From positions 62,001 to 126,000 of the forward strand of contig NZ_SCOH01000010.1 of the NCBI RefSeq assembly GCF_005503445.1: a stretch of 64,000 bases of DNA, in the 5' to 3' direction. The position numbers and the translations under genes are program-made. The stretch's first letter is position 1, and every line of letters starts with the position of its first letter. This document shows positions 31,336-40,086 of this stretch, one piece after another. The notes under the pieces were generated by a model. It did no database searches. It saw only the letters and a program-made list of their open reading frames with translations, and was not told the origin of the DNA. Source of the DNA: Chitinivorax sp. B. GTDB taxonomy: Bacteria > Pseudomonadota > Gammaproteobacteria > Burkholderiales > SCOH01.

Positions 31336-32018
31336 GATCCACCCCGTTTGATCCAAGGCTGATGCGGGGGCTGGCGAGGTTCATCGCTGTGCAATCTGGG
31401 GATGAAGGCAGGCGTTTGCGCTTGATATCGCCGGAAGTCCTCGCCAAAACGGTCAAGCATCTGAGCCTCCTCTTGCCGTGCAAGTCGAGCATAGACCAGC
31501 ACCAACAATGGGAACATCACTAGGGTCACCAGTGTCGGCCACTGCAGCAGAAAGCCGAACATGATCACTACAAAACCCACATATTGCGGGTGCCGTATCC
31601 GAGCATACGGCCCAGTCATCGCCACCTGTTGGTGAACTTGGGCTTGGTACAACACCCGCCACGATGACGAAAGCAGCCAGAACCCGCCAAAGATGAATAC
31701 CGTGCTGAGTACATGGAAATGCCCCCAATGCGGGTTGAGGCGCCAACCAAACATGATTTCGAGGAGATGCCCAGCATCATGTGACAGAAAATCCACGCCA
31801 GGGAATGTCTTGGTCAACCAAGGCATGAGCAGGTAGATGGTCAGGGGAAAACCATACATCTCGGTAAACAGCGCAACAATGAACGCCGAAAACATGCCCA
31901 AGGAACGCCAGTCGCGTGGTGAACTGGGCTTGGCAAAGCTGAAGGCAAAGATGATGAACACCACTGAATTGATGATCACCAACGACCATAAACCATAACT
32001 GGATTGCTCAGCGCTCAT
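31332..32018 (-). CDS. ICMT-like membrane methyltransferase
   Basis: 228 residues with about five membrane helices. The C-terminal part has the isoprenylcysteine methyltransferase/PEMT signature: [21 protein letters not shown], then [23 protein letters not shown]. An H-rich loop (HWGHFH) precedes it. Relatives methylate thiols or lipids (for example MddA makes dimethylsulfide); the substrate here is unknown. It overlaps both the DUF2933 gene upstream and copA downstream by 4 nt, so it is firmly part of this operon. Such genes recur beside copper ATPases. Confidence 0.92.
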   Translation of the reverse strand: MSAEQSSYGLWSLVIINSVVFIIFAFSFAKPSSPRDWRSLGMFSAFIVALFTEMYGFPLTIYLLMPWLTKTFPGVDFLSHDAGHLLEIMFGWRLNPHWGHFHVLSTVFIFGGFWLLSSSWRVLYQAQVHQQVAMTGPYARIRHPQYVGFVVIMFGFLLQWPTLVTLVMFPLLVLVYARLARQEEAQMLDRFGEDFRRYQAQTPAFIPRLHSDEPRQPPHQPWIKRGGS

Positions 32019-32251
32019 GATCCCTCCCCCTCATCTTGCTCTTGGGATGGTGATGATTTGCCATTGGCATCATGGTGCCCACCGTGATGCCGTTGCATGA
32101 ATAGGTGCATCAGCGGACATGCAGCAAGCAGCAGATAAGGCAAGATTCCCATCACATGAGCCGTGTGCTCGGTCAGCAGAAAAAAGGCTGCCACGGCGAT
32201 AAATCCCCATAACACCCAATTGTGATGACGTTGTTGATGTCGAGACTGCAT
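32015..32251 (-). CDS. DUF2933 family small membrane protein
   Basis: About 78 residues: a His-rich N-terminus (RHQQRHHNW), one or two membrane helices ([17 protein letters not shown] and [16 protein letters not shown]), and a His/Asp-rich tail with HHGGHHD. Proteins of DUF2933 are found in copper gene clusters; no activity is known. ATG 32251 follows AGGTGGG; an upstream GTG at 32260 is possible. It ends overlapping the methyltransferase start. Confidence 0.88.
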   Translation of the reverse strand: MQSRHQQRHHNWVLWGFIAVAAFFLLTEHTAHVMGILPYLLLAACPLMHLFMQRHHGGHHDANGKSSPSQEQDEGEGS

Positions 32252-32278
32252 GGTACCCACCTCGCTTTGTTCACTCGG

Positions 32279-33277
32279 TCAATCAGGCTGAAAGCTGATG
32301 CCATTCGGCCCGGCCCCAACCTGATGGGTCGCCACCACAGTTTTGGTGGCAGAGTCGATCACCGAAAAAGTCCCAGCCTGGATGTTGCTGACGAACACAT
32401 AGGCACCGGACCGATCAACTGCAACCCCATGTGCCCCCGGCCCGGTAGTCAGCGTGGCCAACACTTTGCGTTGTGCCGGATCGATGACGGAAACCTTGTC
32501 ATCCGGTGCCTTGTTGCTGCCCTGATTGGCGACATACAGCTGTTTGCCGTCAGGCGTGGCAAACATTTGAATAGGCATTCTGCCAACCGGTATGGTGGCC
32601 ACCAATGCCCGCTTCGCGGTGTCGATGACGCCCAGCTTGTTCTCGGCACTCAGCGAGACATACGCTTCACGGCCATCCGGGGCAAAGCCAACCTGCACCG
32701 GTGCCTTGCCAACGGCAATCCGCGCCGTTTCCCTGCCTTGTGCGGTATCGATCACCGATACGCTGTTCCCCTTCATATTGGCGATATAAAGCAGTTTGCC
32801 ATCTGGGCTCAGCCGCAACCCATGCGGGAATTTGCCGGTTCTGATTACCGCGATCTTACGCCGGGCGGTCAGATCAAAAACCTGTACTTCGTTGGCCGCT
32901 GAATCAGTCACATAGGCGCGCTGACCGGCCAGATCAGTCACCACGTGCGCTGGATGCTGCCCGGCTGATAACGCCATGGCTGGTTTGCTCAGGTCGCCCG
33001 TATCGAATACCTGCAATTGTCCACCGGCCGTATGTCCCTGATGCGCCCCCTGCCCTGGCATGCCGACCACCAGCAGCCATTTGCCGTCCGGCGAAACCTG
33101 AACGTTGTGAGGTGCAATGTCGAGTGGCACGGTAGTGGTCTTGCCGCTACCCAGCTGGACCTGACTAATGGACCCTGCCAACTCGTTGGCTGTATACACC
33201 GTGCCTGATGGTTCGGCCACAGCGGCGCCCAGGCTGAACATGGTGGCAATGACGGTGGCGTTGACGACTCGTAACAT
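32279..33277 (-). CDS. Secreted YVTN-type beta-propeller protein
   Basis: About 332 residues with a signal peptide (AVAEPSG follows the hydrophobic core). Roughly seven repeats of about 42 residues contain segments such as VSVIDTAQGRETARIAVGKAPVQVGFAPDGREAYVS and SVIDPAQRKVLATLTTGPGAHGVAVDRSGAYVFVSN-like YVTN units. Such propellers bind ligands or partner proteins outside the inner membrane; a metal-related role is inferred from context. ATG 33277 has AGGAG upstream. It lies 27 bp after DUF411. Confidence 0.93.
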   Translation of the reverse strand: MLRVVNATVIATMFSLGAAVAEPSGTVYTANELAGSISQVQLGSGKTTTVPLDIAPHNVQVSPDGKWLLVVGMPGQGAHQGHTAGGQLQVFDTGDLSKPAMALSAGQHPAHVVTDLAGQRAYVTDSAANEVQVFDLTARRKIAVIRTGKFPHGLRLSPDGKLLYIANMKGNSVSVIDTAQGRETARIAVGKAPVQVGFAPDGREAYVSLSAENKLGVIDTAKRALVATIPVGRMPIQMFATPDGKQLYVANQGSNKAPDDKVSVIDPAQRKVLATLTTGPGAHGVAVDRSGAYVFVSNIQAGTFSVIDSATKTVVATHQVGAGPNGISFQPD

Positions 33278-33303
33278 GATTGGACACTCCTGATACGCAG
33301 GGA

Positions 33304-33744
33304 TCATTCGACAGAAAACACAGCCGGCTGGGCTGCCTGGTCACGGGTCAGGGTATAGACCGGCAACATACCCGGCTTCATGGCGCCCATACCTGGCGAG
33401 TTCGCAGGCATGCCCGGTACGCTGATGCCCACCACATTGGGTTTCTGCCGGAGTAGTTTTTGAATGGCGGTGACAGGTACATGACCCTCCACCACGTAGC
33501 CGGCGATCAGGGCCGTATGGCAACTGCCTAACCGGCCAACATGATTGGTTTGCTTGATTTGGTCCATGTCGTTGCGGTTCTCGGCAGTCACCTGGAAGCC
33601 ATTGGCCTGCAGATAACGAACATAGGCATCGCAACAGCCACACGTTGGGCTTTTATAAAGGGTGACCGGCACGGCCGCCTGGGCCACGGTTGCAGACAGC
33701 GCAAGGGCGGCATAGCAGATCTTGAACAGGTTGGATCGTCGCAT
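33304..33744 (-). CDS. DUF411 family periplasmic metal-binding protein
   Basis: 146 residues with a signal peptide ending near AQA. The domain starts VTLYKSPTCGCCDAYVRYLQANGF, whose CGCC resembles a thioredoxin-fold metal site, followed by LGSCHTALIAGYVVEGHVPVTAIQKLL. The C-terminal part has MPANSPGMGAMKPGM, which adds methionines. DUF411 proteins accompany copper resistance genes and may pass copper. It starts 3 nt after the Met-rich gene. Confidence 0.93.
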   Translation of the reverse strand: MRRSNLFKICYAALALSATVAQAAVPVTLYKSPTCGCCDAYVRYLQANGFQVTAENRNDMDQIKQTNHVGRLGSCHTALIAGYVVEGHVPVTAIQKLLRQKPNVVGISVPGMPANSPGMGAMKPGMLPVYTLTRDQAAQPAVFSVE

Positions 33745-33747
33745 TGT

Positions 33748-34263
33748 TCATTTCCCCATATTCATGTTGCTTGCTTCTCGATCCATCATCATCTCCATCA
33801 TCATTTGCATCATGTCCATCCGCTTGGCCATGCCCCCCATCATTCCGCACCCCATCATGTCCCCACTGCCGCTGGCACCCATCATCATGCCGCCACCATC
33901 CTTGCCGCCCATCATTGGGCAAGCCATCCCGCTGTCTGAATTCTTCATCAACGCCAAGCCATCCTTCATCAGCTTGCGCTCTTCAACCATCCATTTCTGG
34001 CGCTCGCCAGGGGTGCTGGCAGCCATCATCTTGTCGTGCATATCCCGCATTTGCTTCATCATGTCGTCCATCTGCTGCATTTGCATGGCTGACGGTGCGG
34101 CAGGCGCTGGTGTCGAGTTGCTCGGTTTGGCCGGTTTGCTGGCCTTGCTTTTATCAACGGCAGCAGGTTTGTCTTGTGGCGGGTGATGTGCCTCAACTGC
34201 ACCGGCATTGCCTGTAGCCAATAAAATGAAAACGGATGTACCCATAGCTAGCATCTTGTTCAT
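33748..34263 (-). CDS. Met-rich periplasmic protein, probable copper binder
   Basis: About 171 residues with a signal peptide (MLAMGTSVFILLATGNAGAV). A lysine/proline/alanine linker (about 25-55) leads into a helical section with AMQMQQMDDMMKQMRDMHDKM, then ACPMMGGKDGGGMMMGAS, GDMMGCGMMGG and a last MDMMQMMMEMMMDRE. More than 30 methionines and a few Cys/His residues suit Cu(I) binding. I recognise no family. ATG 34263 has AAAGGA upstream. It is followed by DUF411 3 nt later. Confidence 0.85.
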   Translation of the reverse strand: MNKMLAMGTSVFILLATGNAGAVEAHHPPQDKPAAVDKSKASKPAKPSNSTPAPAAPSAMQMQQMDDMMKQMRDMHDKMMAASTPGERQKWMVEERKLMKDGLALMKNSDSGMACPMMGGKDGGGMMMGASGSGDMMGCGMMGGMAKRMDMMQMMMEMMMDREASNMNMGK

Positions 34264-34350
34264 GATGACGTTCCTTTCAAGTGAGACAGATAAGTCGAGA
34301 TAACGCAGGTCGCGCACGCCATCAGTATGGCTTGCGCGGACAGGTCAGAT

Positions 34351-34365
34351 CCTCCCAATGGGAGG
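34351..34365. promoter_or_regulatory. CCTCCCA-A-TGGGAGG dyad, possible MerR/CueR-like operator
   Basis: A perfect 7-bp arm dyad, read on minus as ACCTCCC...GGGAGG, resembling the ACCTTCC...GGAAGGT sites of copper-sensing MerR regulators. It lies between the small Cys/His protein gene and the Met-rich gene. No well-placed -10 is seen, so the assignment is weak. Confidence 0.35.
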
Positions 34366-34375
34366 TCAGAGTTGG

Positions 34376-34795
34376 CTAATCGTTAAAGCGGTGAAAACGA
34401 AGGGTTGCCGGCGGGTCAGCGAGAAAAGCCAAGGGAAATGACAAATACGGTGTAATAAGGTGATGACACCGTGGGGACATCAAATGAGGTAGCAAATACA
34501 TCACTAGTATCAACACCGCCGTAGAGCTGACTTCTGAAGTACTGGTCTTGGGTGTGCTGACGGAACTATCTTCGCAATACTTGGTACAGGATGTCAGTGC
34601 CGCATCATGAGAGTCCGACGTTGATATTGGTGCGGCATGAAGCAAGTGCTCCGCAGCAACCGTCTTGCCATGATGAGTTGCCTCCTGCTGCGGTACAAAC
34701 AGGCAACCTTGAATCACACCAGCAGCCATTGCAAACACCCACACTGCAGCCAACAGGCAACAGATGTTTTGCAGGTATTGTCGAAGCATATGCAT
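34376..34795 (-). CDS. Small Cys/His-containing envelope protein of the copper block
   Basis: About 139 residues. A hydrophobic N-terminal segment (ICCLLAAVWVFAMAAGVIQGC) is probably a signal or anchor. The middle has a HH, several His and SCTKYCEDSSVSTPK, which I weakly recall from small unnamed proteins in beta-proteobacterial copper islands. A second hydrophobic stretch (AVLILVMYLLPHLM) and a PPATLRFHRF ending follow. Start uncertain (34804 TTG, 34795 or 34789 ATG); none has a good ribosome site. A putative FNR-type promoter lies just upstream. Confidence 0.62.
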   Translation of the reverse strand: MHMLRQYLQNICCLLAAVWVFAMAAGVIQGCLFVPQQEATHHGKTVAAEHLLHAAPISTSDSHDAALTSCTKYCEDSSVSTPKTSTSEVSSTAVLILVMYLLPHLMSPRCHHLITPYLSFPLAFLADPPATLRFHRFND

Positions 34796-34823
34796 GGCAA
34801 GCAAAGGGCAATAACGTCATATC

Positions 34824-34864
34824 AGTATAGTTAGACCATTCGGCAGGACGTTGACAAGGATCAA
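34824..34864 (-). promoter_or_regulatory. FNR/ANR-like site and -10 before the copper block
   Basis: TTGACAAGGATCAA at 34851-34864 matches the FNR/ANR box TTGAT-N4-ATCAA except for one C. On minus a TATACT (-10) lies at 34829-34824, which places the site centre near -40 to -41 of the expected start, the class II activator position. The downstream genes run from the small Cys/His protein to copA. Confidence 0.55.
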
Positions 34865-34910
34865 GTCACGGGCAATCGATTATTCAACGCCCCATCGTCT
34901 GGTGGATCGA

Positions 34911-35285
34911 TTACTTGACCGTCAGCCGGATCTGCTCCATCTCCTTGTTCGGCAAGGTGATCTTGACAATGGCCTTGGTGCCGGCCGCCACGTTGTAAGC
35001 CCCTTTGGCAGACAACTCATTACCGGCAACCGGGTTGAGTTTGACTGTTGCTTTCTCTGACCCGCTCAACATCACCACCTCACCAGTTACTCCTTTTACA
35101 TCAATGGGTTTACCATGATCGGTCAAGAAAATACGGATACTATCCGGTTTGGCTACCATTTCGACAGTGACCAACTTGCCTTCCACGATCACACCACCAT
35201 TGCCTGCTTTCAGATCACCATGAGCCCAAACTTGCCCGGCCATTACCCCATACAAGGCCAGTCCAACAAACCGTTTTTTCATCAT
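34911..35285 (-). CDS. Small periplasmic protein downstream of the RND pump
   Basis: About 124 residues with a signal peptide (KKRFVGLALYGVMAGQVWAH). The mature domain is a beta-rich module: HGDLKAGNGGVIVEGKLVTVEM, IRIFLTDHGKPIDVKGVTG, VKLNPVAGNELSAKG and AIVKITLPNKE. There are no cysteines; His near the N-terminus may bind metal. It is not CusF by sequence, although it holds the CusF position after the pump. ATG 35285 or 35282 follows AAAGGA. It begins 46 bp after the pump stop. Confidence 0.83.
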   Translation of the reverse strand: MMKKRFVGLALYGVMAGQVWAHGDLKAGNGGVIVEGKLVTVEMVAKPDSIRIFLTDHGKPIDVKGVTGEVVMLSGSEKATVKLNPVAGNELSAKGAYNVAAGTKAIVKITLPNKEMEQIRLTVK

Positions 35286-35331
35286 GCTTCCTTTCATTTG
35301 CAAGACAACATCGCACACCACACAAACCCAC

Positions 35332-38300
35332 TCAATAAGCATCGTGATGATGAGCCTTCAGTAAGATTTCCAGCGGTTGCTGGCCAAACAGCCAGAACAT
35401 CAGCGGCGTCAGTAAGGTATCCAACAAGGTGGAACTCACGAGCCCACCAAAAATTACCACCGCCACCGGGTGCAGAATTTCCTTGCCGGGCGCATCCGCG
35501 GCGAACAGCAGTGGAACCAACGCAAATGCCGCCACCAACGCAGTCATTAGCACAGGGGTCAAACGCTCCAGCGAACCACGCACAATCATCGGTATGCCGA
35601 AGGTTTCGTGTTCGAACTTGCATAGGTTGATGTAGTGGCTGATCTTGAGAATACCGTTGCGCGTGGCAATACCAGTGAGGGTGATGAAACCCACCATGGA
35701 GGCCACCGACAGCGAGATATCAGCCAGCCACATACCGATGATGCTGCCGACCAGCGCCATAGGAATGTTGCCCATCACCATGAAGGCCAGTCTGGCTGAC
35801 TGGTAACGGCTGTATAACACCATGAAGATCAATGCCAGCGAGATCATCGATAGAATGGCAATCAGCCGAGTGGCCTGCTCTTGTGCCTGAAACTGCCCTT
35901 CCAGGCTGATGAAATAGCCTTCCGGCAATTTGGACTCCGCCACCACCTGGCGAATCTGCGCAATGATGGCACTCATGTCAGCTCCGTCACTGTTGGCCGC
36001 CAGCACAATCCGTCGTCGGCTATTTTCGCGACCGATCTGGTTCGGACCATCACCTTCTTCAATCGTGGCAACCTGCGACAGCGGAATGCGCCCATGCGGG
36101 GTATCAATCAACACACTGGCCAACCCCTGTGTGCCACGTGCCGTATCCGGCAGACGGACCACCAGGTTGAAGCGCTTGTTGCCATCAATGATCTGCGCCA
36201 CGGTATCGCCTTCAGTCAACGTCTCGAGTGTACTGAGCAAGGCCCCGGGCAGAATGCCGTATTGCGCAGCCCGGGCATAATCCAACCGCACCTTGATTTG
36301 TGGAATCAGCACCTGCTTTTCGATCTGTAGATCGGTCAGTCCTGGCACCGTGCTCAATCGATCACGCAAGGCTGCTGCCTGACCACGCAGGGTATCAAGA
36401 TCATCACCGAACAACTTGATGGCAATCTGCGCCCGCACACCGGATAGCAGATGATCCAGGCGGTGTGAGATGGGCTGACCCAGCAACGCAGTTGCTGGTA
36501 ACGGAGCCAGCTGTTGTCGAATATCGGCCATGATCTGCTCGCGGGACCGACCCGAGCGCTTCAAATCCACATCCAGCTCACTGGAATGTACACCTTCGGC
36601 GTGCTCATCCAGCTCGGCGCGGCCAGTACGACGCCCCACGCTATGTACCTCTGGCACTTGTTTGATCAACGTCTCGGCCAAGGCTCCGATACGGTTCGAT
36701 TCATCCAGCGAGGTGCCTGGATTCAGTAACAAGCTGATGGTCAGCGTACCTTCGTTGAACGGTGGCAAAAAAGCTCTGGGAAAAAACGGTATCGTTGCCA
36801 CTGCCAACAACAGCAGCACCAAACTTCCTGCCAAAATAGACCTCGCATGTGGGAAGGCCGCCTCCAGCAAGCGCCGATCCCATCGTTTGAGCCAACCAAC
36901 CAATCGCGAATCACCATGATCGATTTGCTTCATGTGTGGCAACAGGTAATAGCACATCACCGGTGTCACAGTCAGCGCCACCAGCATGCTGGCCAGTATC
37001 GATGTGATATAGGCCACGCCAAGCGGTACAAACAACCGGCCTTCAATACCCGGCAAAGCGAACAGCGGTACGAACACCATCACCACCACCAAGGTCGCCA
37101 CCACCACCCCAGACCGGACCTCGTTGGAAGCCGCTGCAATCACCTTGACGATGGCCACTTCACCAACAGGCTTCTGCTGCTTTAATCGTCGCAGTACATT
37201 CTCAACATCCACCAGCGCATCATCCACCAATTCGCCTATTGCAATCGCCAGTCCTCCTAACGTCATCACATTAATGGACAAGCCCATCCCCTTGAATACC
37301 AGTGCGGTGATGGCCAGTGACAATGGAATCGCCGTCAGCGAGATCAGTGTGGTCCGCACATTCATCAGAAACAGGAACAAAATGAGTGCCACCATCACAG
37401 CACCATCGCGCAAGGCCTCTGCGACGTTGTCGATCGAGGCCTCAATGAAATCAGCCTGCCGAAACGAGATGCTTGGCTTGCTGATGCCAACAGGTAGTGA
37501 TCGAGTCAACTCAACCAACGCTTGGTCAATATCACGGGTTAACTGGGTGGTGTCAGCCCCAGGTTGCTTCTGCACGCTGACGATTACCGCTGGCCTGCCA
37601 TCAAAGCCGGCATCTCCCCGCTTGAAAGCCGCCGCGAATTTCACCTCGGCCACCTGCTTGAGCAGAATCGGCTGGCCATTGTTGACTGCCACGGCAATGT
37701 TCTGCAGGTCTTCAAGCCGAGTTGTACGCCCGAGATTGCGAATCAGGTATTCGCGTGCATTCTGCTCCAGAAAACCACCGCTGGTATTGCTGGAAAATGC
37801 CTTGAGAGCGGATTCCAGCTGGTCGAAACTGATACTCAACTGTGCCATCATGGTCGGGTTTGGCTCGACCCTAAACTGCCGGACTTCCCCACCAATTGGG
37901 ATTACTTGTGCCACCCCAGGGATAGACAACAGACGTGGCCGTAGTACAAAGTCCGCATATTCACGTACTTGCATTGGGCTGGCCTTGATCGGGTCGGCCG
38001 GTAGCGCAATCAGCATGATCTCGCCCATCACTGACGAGATCGGCCCCATGTTCGGCGTGATGCCAGCGGGTAATTGCTCGCGGACCTCTGCCAAACGTTC
38101 AGCCACCAATTGGCGGTTGCGGTAGATGTCGCTACCCCAGTCAAACTCGGCATACACAATGGATAGACCAACGCCTGATACTGACCGCACCCGTGTCACC
38201 CCTGGCATGCCATTCAGTGCGGTTTCCAGTGGAAAGGTCACCAGCTGTTCAACTTCCTCAGGCGCCATGCCACCGGATTCTGCCATCACCGTCACAGTGG

Positions 38301-38433
38301 GCTTGTTGAGATCCGGAAACACATCGATGGGCGTATTCCATGCGGTCAGCCCGCCATAACACATCATGATCAACGCCACCGCCAGCACCATCAGGCGGTT
38401 GCGCAAACTGCTCTGGACAATCCAATTGAACAT
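35332..38433 (-). CDS. Heavy-metal efflux RND pump (CusA/CzcA family)
   Basis: A 1033-residue inner-membrane RND pump with twelve predicted helices and two large periplasmic loops. [34 protein letters not shown] is the family opening; GGDSD-like docking and [20 protein letters not shown] appear later. The helix-4 signature reads [24 protein letters not shown], unlike the DFG...VVMVEN of CzcA and unlike CusA. I cannot name the ion; HME-type pumps export monovalent or divalent metals. It forms a tripartite system with the genes just upstream (adaptor 10 bp away). Confidence 0.95.
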   Translation of the reverse strand: MFNWIVQSSLRNRLMVLAVALIMMCYGGLTAWNTPIDVFPDLNKPTVTVMAESGGMAPEEVEQLVTFPLETALNGMPGVTRVRSVSGVGLSIVYAEFDWGSDIYRNRQLVAERLAEVREQLPAGITPNMGPISSVMGEIMLIALPADPIKASPMQVREYADFVLRPRLLSIPGVAQVIPIGGEVRQFRVEPNPTMMAQLSISFDQLESALKAFSSNTSGGFLEQNAREYLIRNLGRTTRLEDLQNIAVAVNNGQPILLKQVAEVKFAAAFKRGDAGFDGRPAVIVSVQKQPGADTTQLTRDIDQALVELTRSLPVGISKPSISFRQADFIEASIDNVAEALRDGAVMVALILFLFLMNVRTTLISLTAIPLSLAITALVFKGMGLSINVMTLGGLAIAIGELVDDALVDVENVLRRLKQQKPVGEVAIVKVIAAASNEVRSGVVVATLVVVMVFVPLFALPGIEGRLFVPLGVAYITSILASMLVALTVTPVMCYYLLPHMKQIDHGDSRLVGWLKRWDRRLLEAAFPHARSILAGSLVLLLLAVATIPFFPRAFLPPFNEGTLTISLLLNPGTSLDESNRIGALAETLIKQVPEVHSVGRRTGRAELDEHAEGVHSSELDVDLKRSGRSREQIMADIRQQLAPLPATALLGQPISHRLDHLLSGVRAQIAIKLFGDDLDTLRGQAAALRDRLSTVPGLTDLQIEKQVLIPQIKVRLDYARAAQYGILPGALLSTLETLTEGDTVAQIIDGNKRFNLVVRLPDTARGTQGLASVLIDTPHGRIPLSQVATIEEGDGPNQIGRENSRRRIVLAANSDGADMSAIIAQIRQVVAESKLPEGYFISLEGQFQAQEQATRLIAILSMISLALIFMVLYSRYQSARLAFMVMGNIPMALVGSIIGMWLADISLSVASMVGFITLTGIATRNGILKISHYINLCKFEHETFGIPMIVRGSLERLTPVLMTALVAAFALVPLLFAADAPGKEILHPVAVVIFGGLVSSTLLDTLLTPLMFWLFGQQPLEILLKAHHHDAY

Positions 38434-38443
38434 GGTCGCGCCC

Positions 38444-39550
38444 TCAACGAATCTGGTTCAATAAGGGGGCACCATTCACCACCACCCGTGCTTTGTCGGG
38501 TATACCCGTTGCAACCACAGTCGCGCCATCGAGTGGACGTACCGTGACGACCACTGGTTTGAAGCGCTCCGCAGTCTCATGCAGCCACACAGTCGGCTCG
38601 TTGTTGGGATTGCGGACTACGGCAGCCATTGGCACCGAGGTACCATTGAGCTGGCGCGAGGTTTGTGTGATGACCTTTACCGGTTGGCCAATAGCCAGCG
38701 GCGTCTCTGGCTTGTCCACGGCAAACAGTAAGGGGAGCGCCCCATCACGTAGGCTACGTGCACCACCTAGATAGCGTAACGGTGTTGGCATTCCGGCCAA
38801 CGTAGCGGTTCGAATCTCCGTCACAATTGCAGCATCATAGGCAAGTGCTTCGATCATCAAGTGCTTGGGGTCGATAATTTCGAACAGGATATCCTTGGCA
38901 TCAATTACCTGCCCAGCCAACACCTCGGCTTTAGCGATTGTGCCGCCAACCGGTGCCAACAAGGCTTCTCCACCACTCACACCAGACTGGATCACGCGAA
39001 TGCGCTGGCGCAGACTAATGACCTCAGCTTGGGTTGCATCCAGCTCCTTGCGTGGTACAGTGCCCACCAGCAATTGCTGCCGCTCAAGTCGCTTCTCTGC
39101 CAGGCCCAGTGCAGCATGCAGTTCAGCCAATTGCGCCTGCTGCCCTGCTCGTTCCACGCTCCCAATGGTGGGTTTGACATAGGCCAATAGTTCCCCCTTA
39201 CGGACAGTCTGCCCCAACATGGGTAACCCCTTGGGCCCCGCCTCAATGCGCCCTGCCAGGCTTGATTGCACACGACCACCAGTATTCGGGTCCATAATGA
39301 CGTGGCCATTCATCTCGACCGATACAGGAACCGCACGCACAATCGCCACAGTCGTACGAATCATCAAACGACGTTGGGCCAGTTTGGGCAAAAATACAGT
39401 TCCATCTGAGAGGCGCTGTGGCCGGTCTCCAACAATAGGCCCATTCGTCGCCGATGCACCTTCTTTTCCATGACTGTGGCCTTCATGCGCCAATACAGGG
39501 CGGGCCATGAACACACCCACCGCTAACAGAATCGTCCAAAATTTATTCAT
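38444..39550 (-). CDS. RND efflux periplasmic adaptor (CusB/CzcB type)
   Basis: About 368 residues with a signal peptide and an [11 protein letters not shown] His-rich start, as in metal adaptors. The membrane-fusion architecture is visible: a beta-barrel segment, [28 protein letters not shown] (lipoyl-like half), a helical hairpin ([29 protein letters not shown]), then [29 protein letters not shown]. It bridges the RND pump and the TolC channel. ATG 39550 is chosen because AAGGG is upstream. It follows the 176-residue gene by 5 bp. Confidence 0.93.
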   Translation of the reverse strand: MNKFWTILLAVGVFMARPVLAHEGHSHGKEGASATNGPIVGDRPQRLSDGTVFLPKLAQRRLMIRTTVAIVRAVPVSVEMNGHVIMDPNTGGRVQSSLAGRIEAGPKGLPMLGQTVRKGELLAYVKPTIGSVERAGQQAQLAELHAALGLAEKRLERQQLLVGTVPRKELDATQAEVISLRQRIRVIQSGVSGGEALLAPVGGTIAKAEVLAGQVIDAKDILFEIIDPKHLMIEALAYDAAIVTEIRTATLAGMPTPLRYLGGARSLRDGALPLLFAVDKPETPLAIGQPVKVITQTSRQLNGTSVPMAAVVRNPNNEPTVWLHETAERFKPVVVTVRPLDGATVVATGIPDKARVVVNGAPLLNQIR

Positions 39551-39555
39551 GGCGC

Positions 39556-40086
39556 TTACCCTTTCACCGGCTTTTGGCGACGACGCATCGTGACCACGCC
39601 GCCCAGCAAGACCAACAATCCCAATCCAATCCAGCCAGCCGCCCAACCCGGTTGACGATGTCCCCGCCCTGTAACAGACGGAGGCGGCGAGGCTACGATC
39701 AAGGTCGTTTCCAACAGATCGCTATCGGCACCCGCAGTGATGGTGAAGACCAACGGGTACTTGCCTGCCTTGGCGAATGCAGGTGCTTTGATGGAAAAGG
39801 TGCCGTCGGGCATGGTCGAGGCAATTGCTTGCCAAGTGCCGCTTTCCACTTCAATGCGCGCCTTGTCGACAGGCTGGTTATCAGCGAAGCGATCCAGGAA
39901 CAGGACCAACTGATCGCCTTCCAACACCACCACAAGTTCAAATTGATCAGATTGCGCTTCCGCTCGGGGCTTACTGACCGCCGGCAGCGACGCGGCCGGT
40001 GCAGCCCCATGATCGTGACCTTCATGCGCCAAGGTGGGGGCCATTGTTAACAACGTGCTAAGCAATATCACCAGATAGCGTGTCAT
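39556..40086 (-). CDS. Small membrane-anchored HEGHDH protein in the RND operon
   Basis: 176 residues. A signal peptide is followed by HEGHDHGAAP. The central beta-sandwich (FELVVVLEGDQLVLFLDRFADNQPVDKARIEVESG, then GTFSIKAPAFAKAGKYPLVFTITAG) resembles YtkA-like or cupredoxin-type folds, and a C-terminal helix (GWIGLGLLVLLGGVVTM) with a basic tail anchors it. The family is not certain. Its ATG overlaps the channel gene stop by 4 nt; the adaptor gene follows 5 bp later. Confidence 0.85.
   Translation of the reverse strand: MTRYLVILLSTLLTMAPTLAHEGHDHGAAPAASLPAVSKPRAEAQSDQFELVVVLEGDQLVLFLDRFADNQPVDKARIEVESGTWQAIASTMPDGTFSIKAPAFAKAGKYPLVFTITAGADSDLLETTLIVASPPPSVTGRGHRQPGWAAGWIGLGLLVLLGGVVTMRRRQKPVKG

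Noticed and set aside
37124-38125. 333-codon plus-strand frame
   Set aside because: Antisense to the RND pump; low-complexity Ser/Asn-rich composition.
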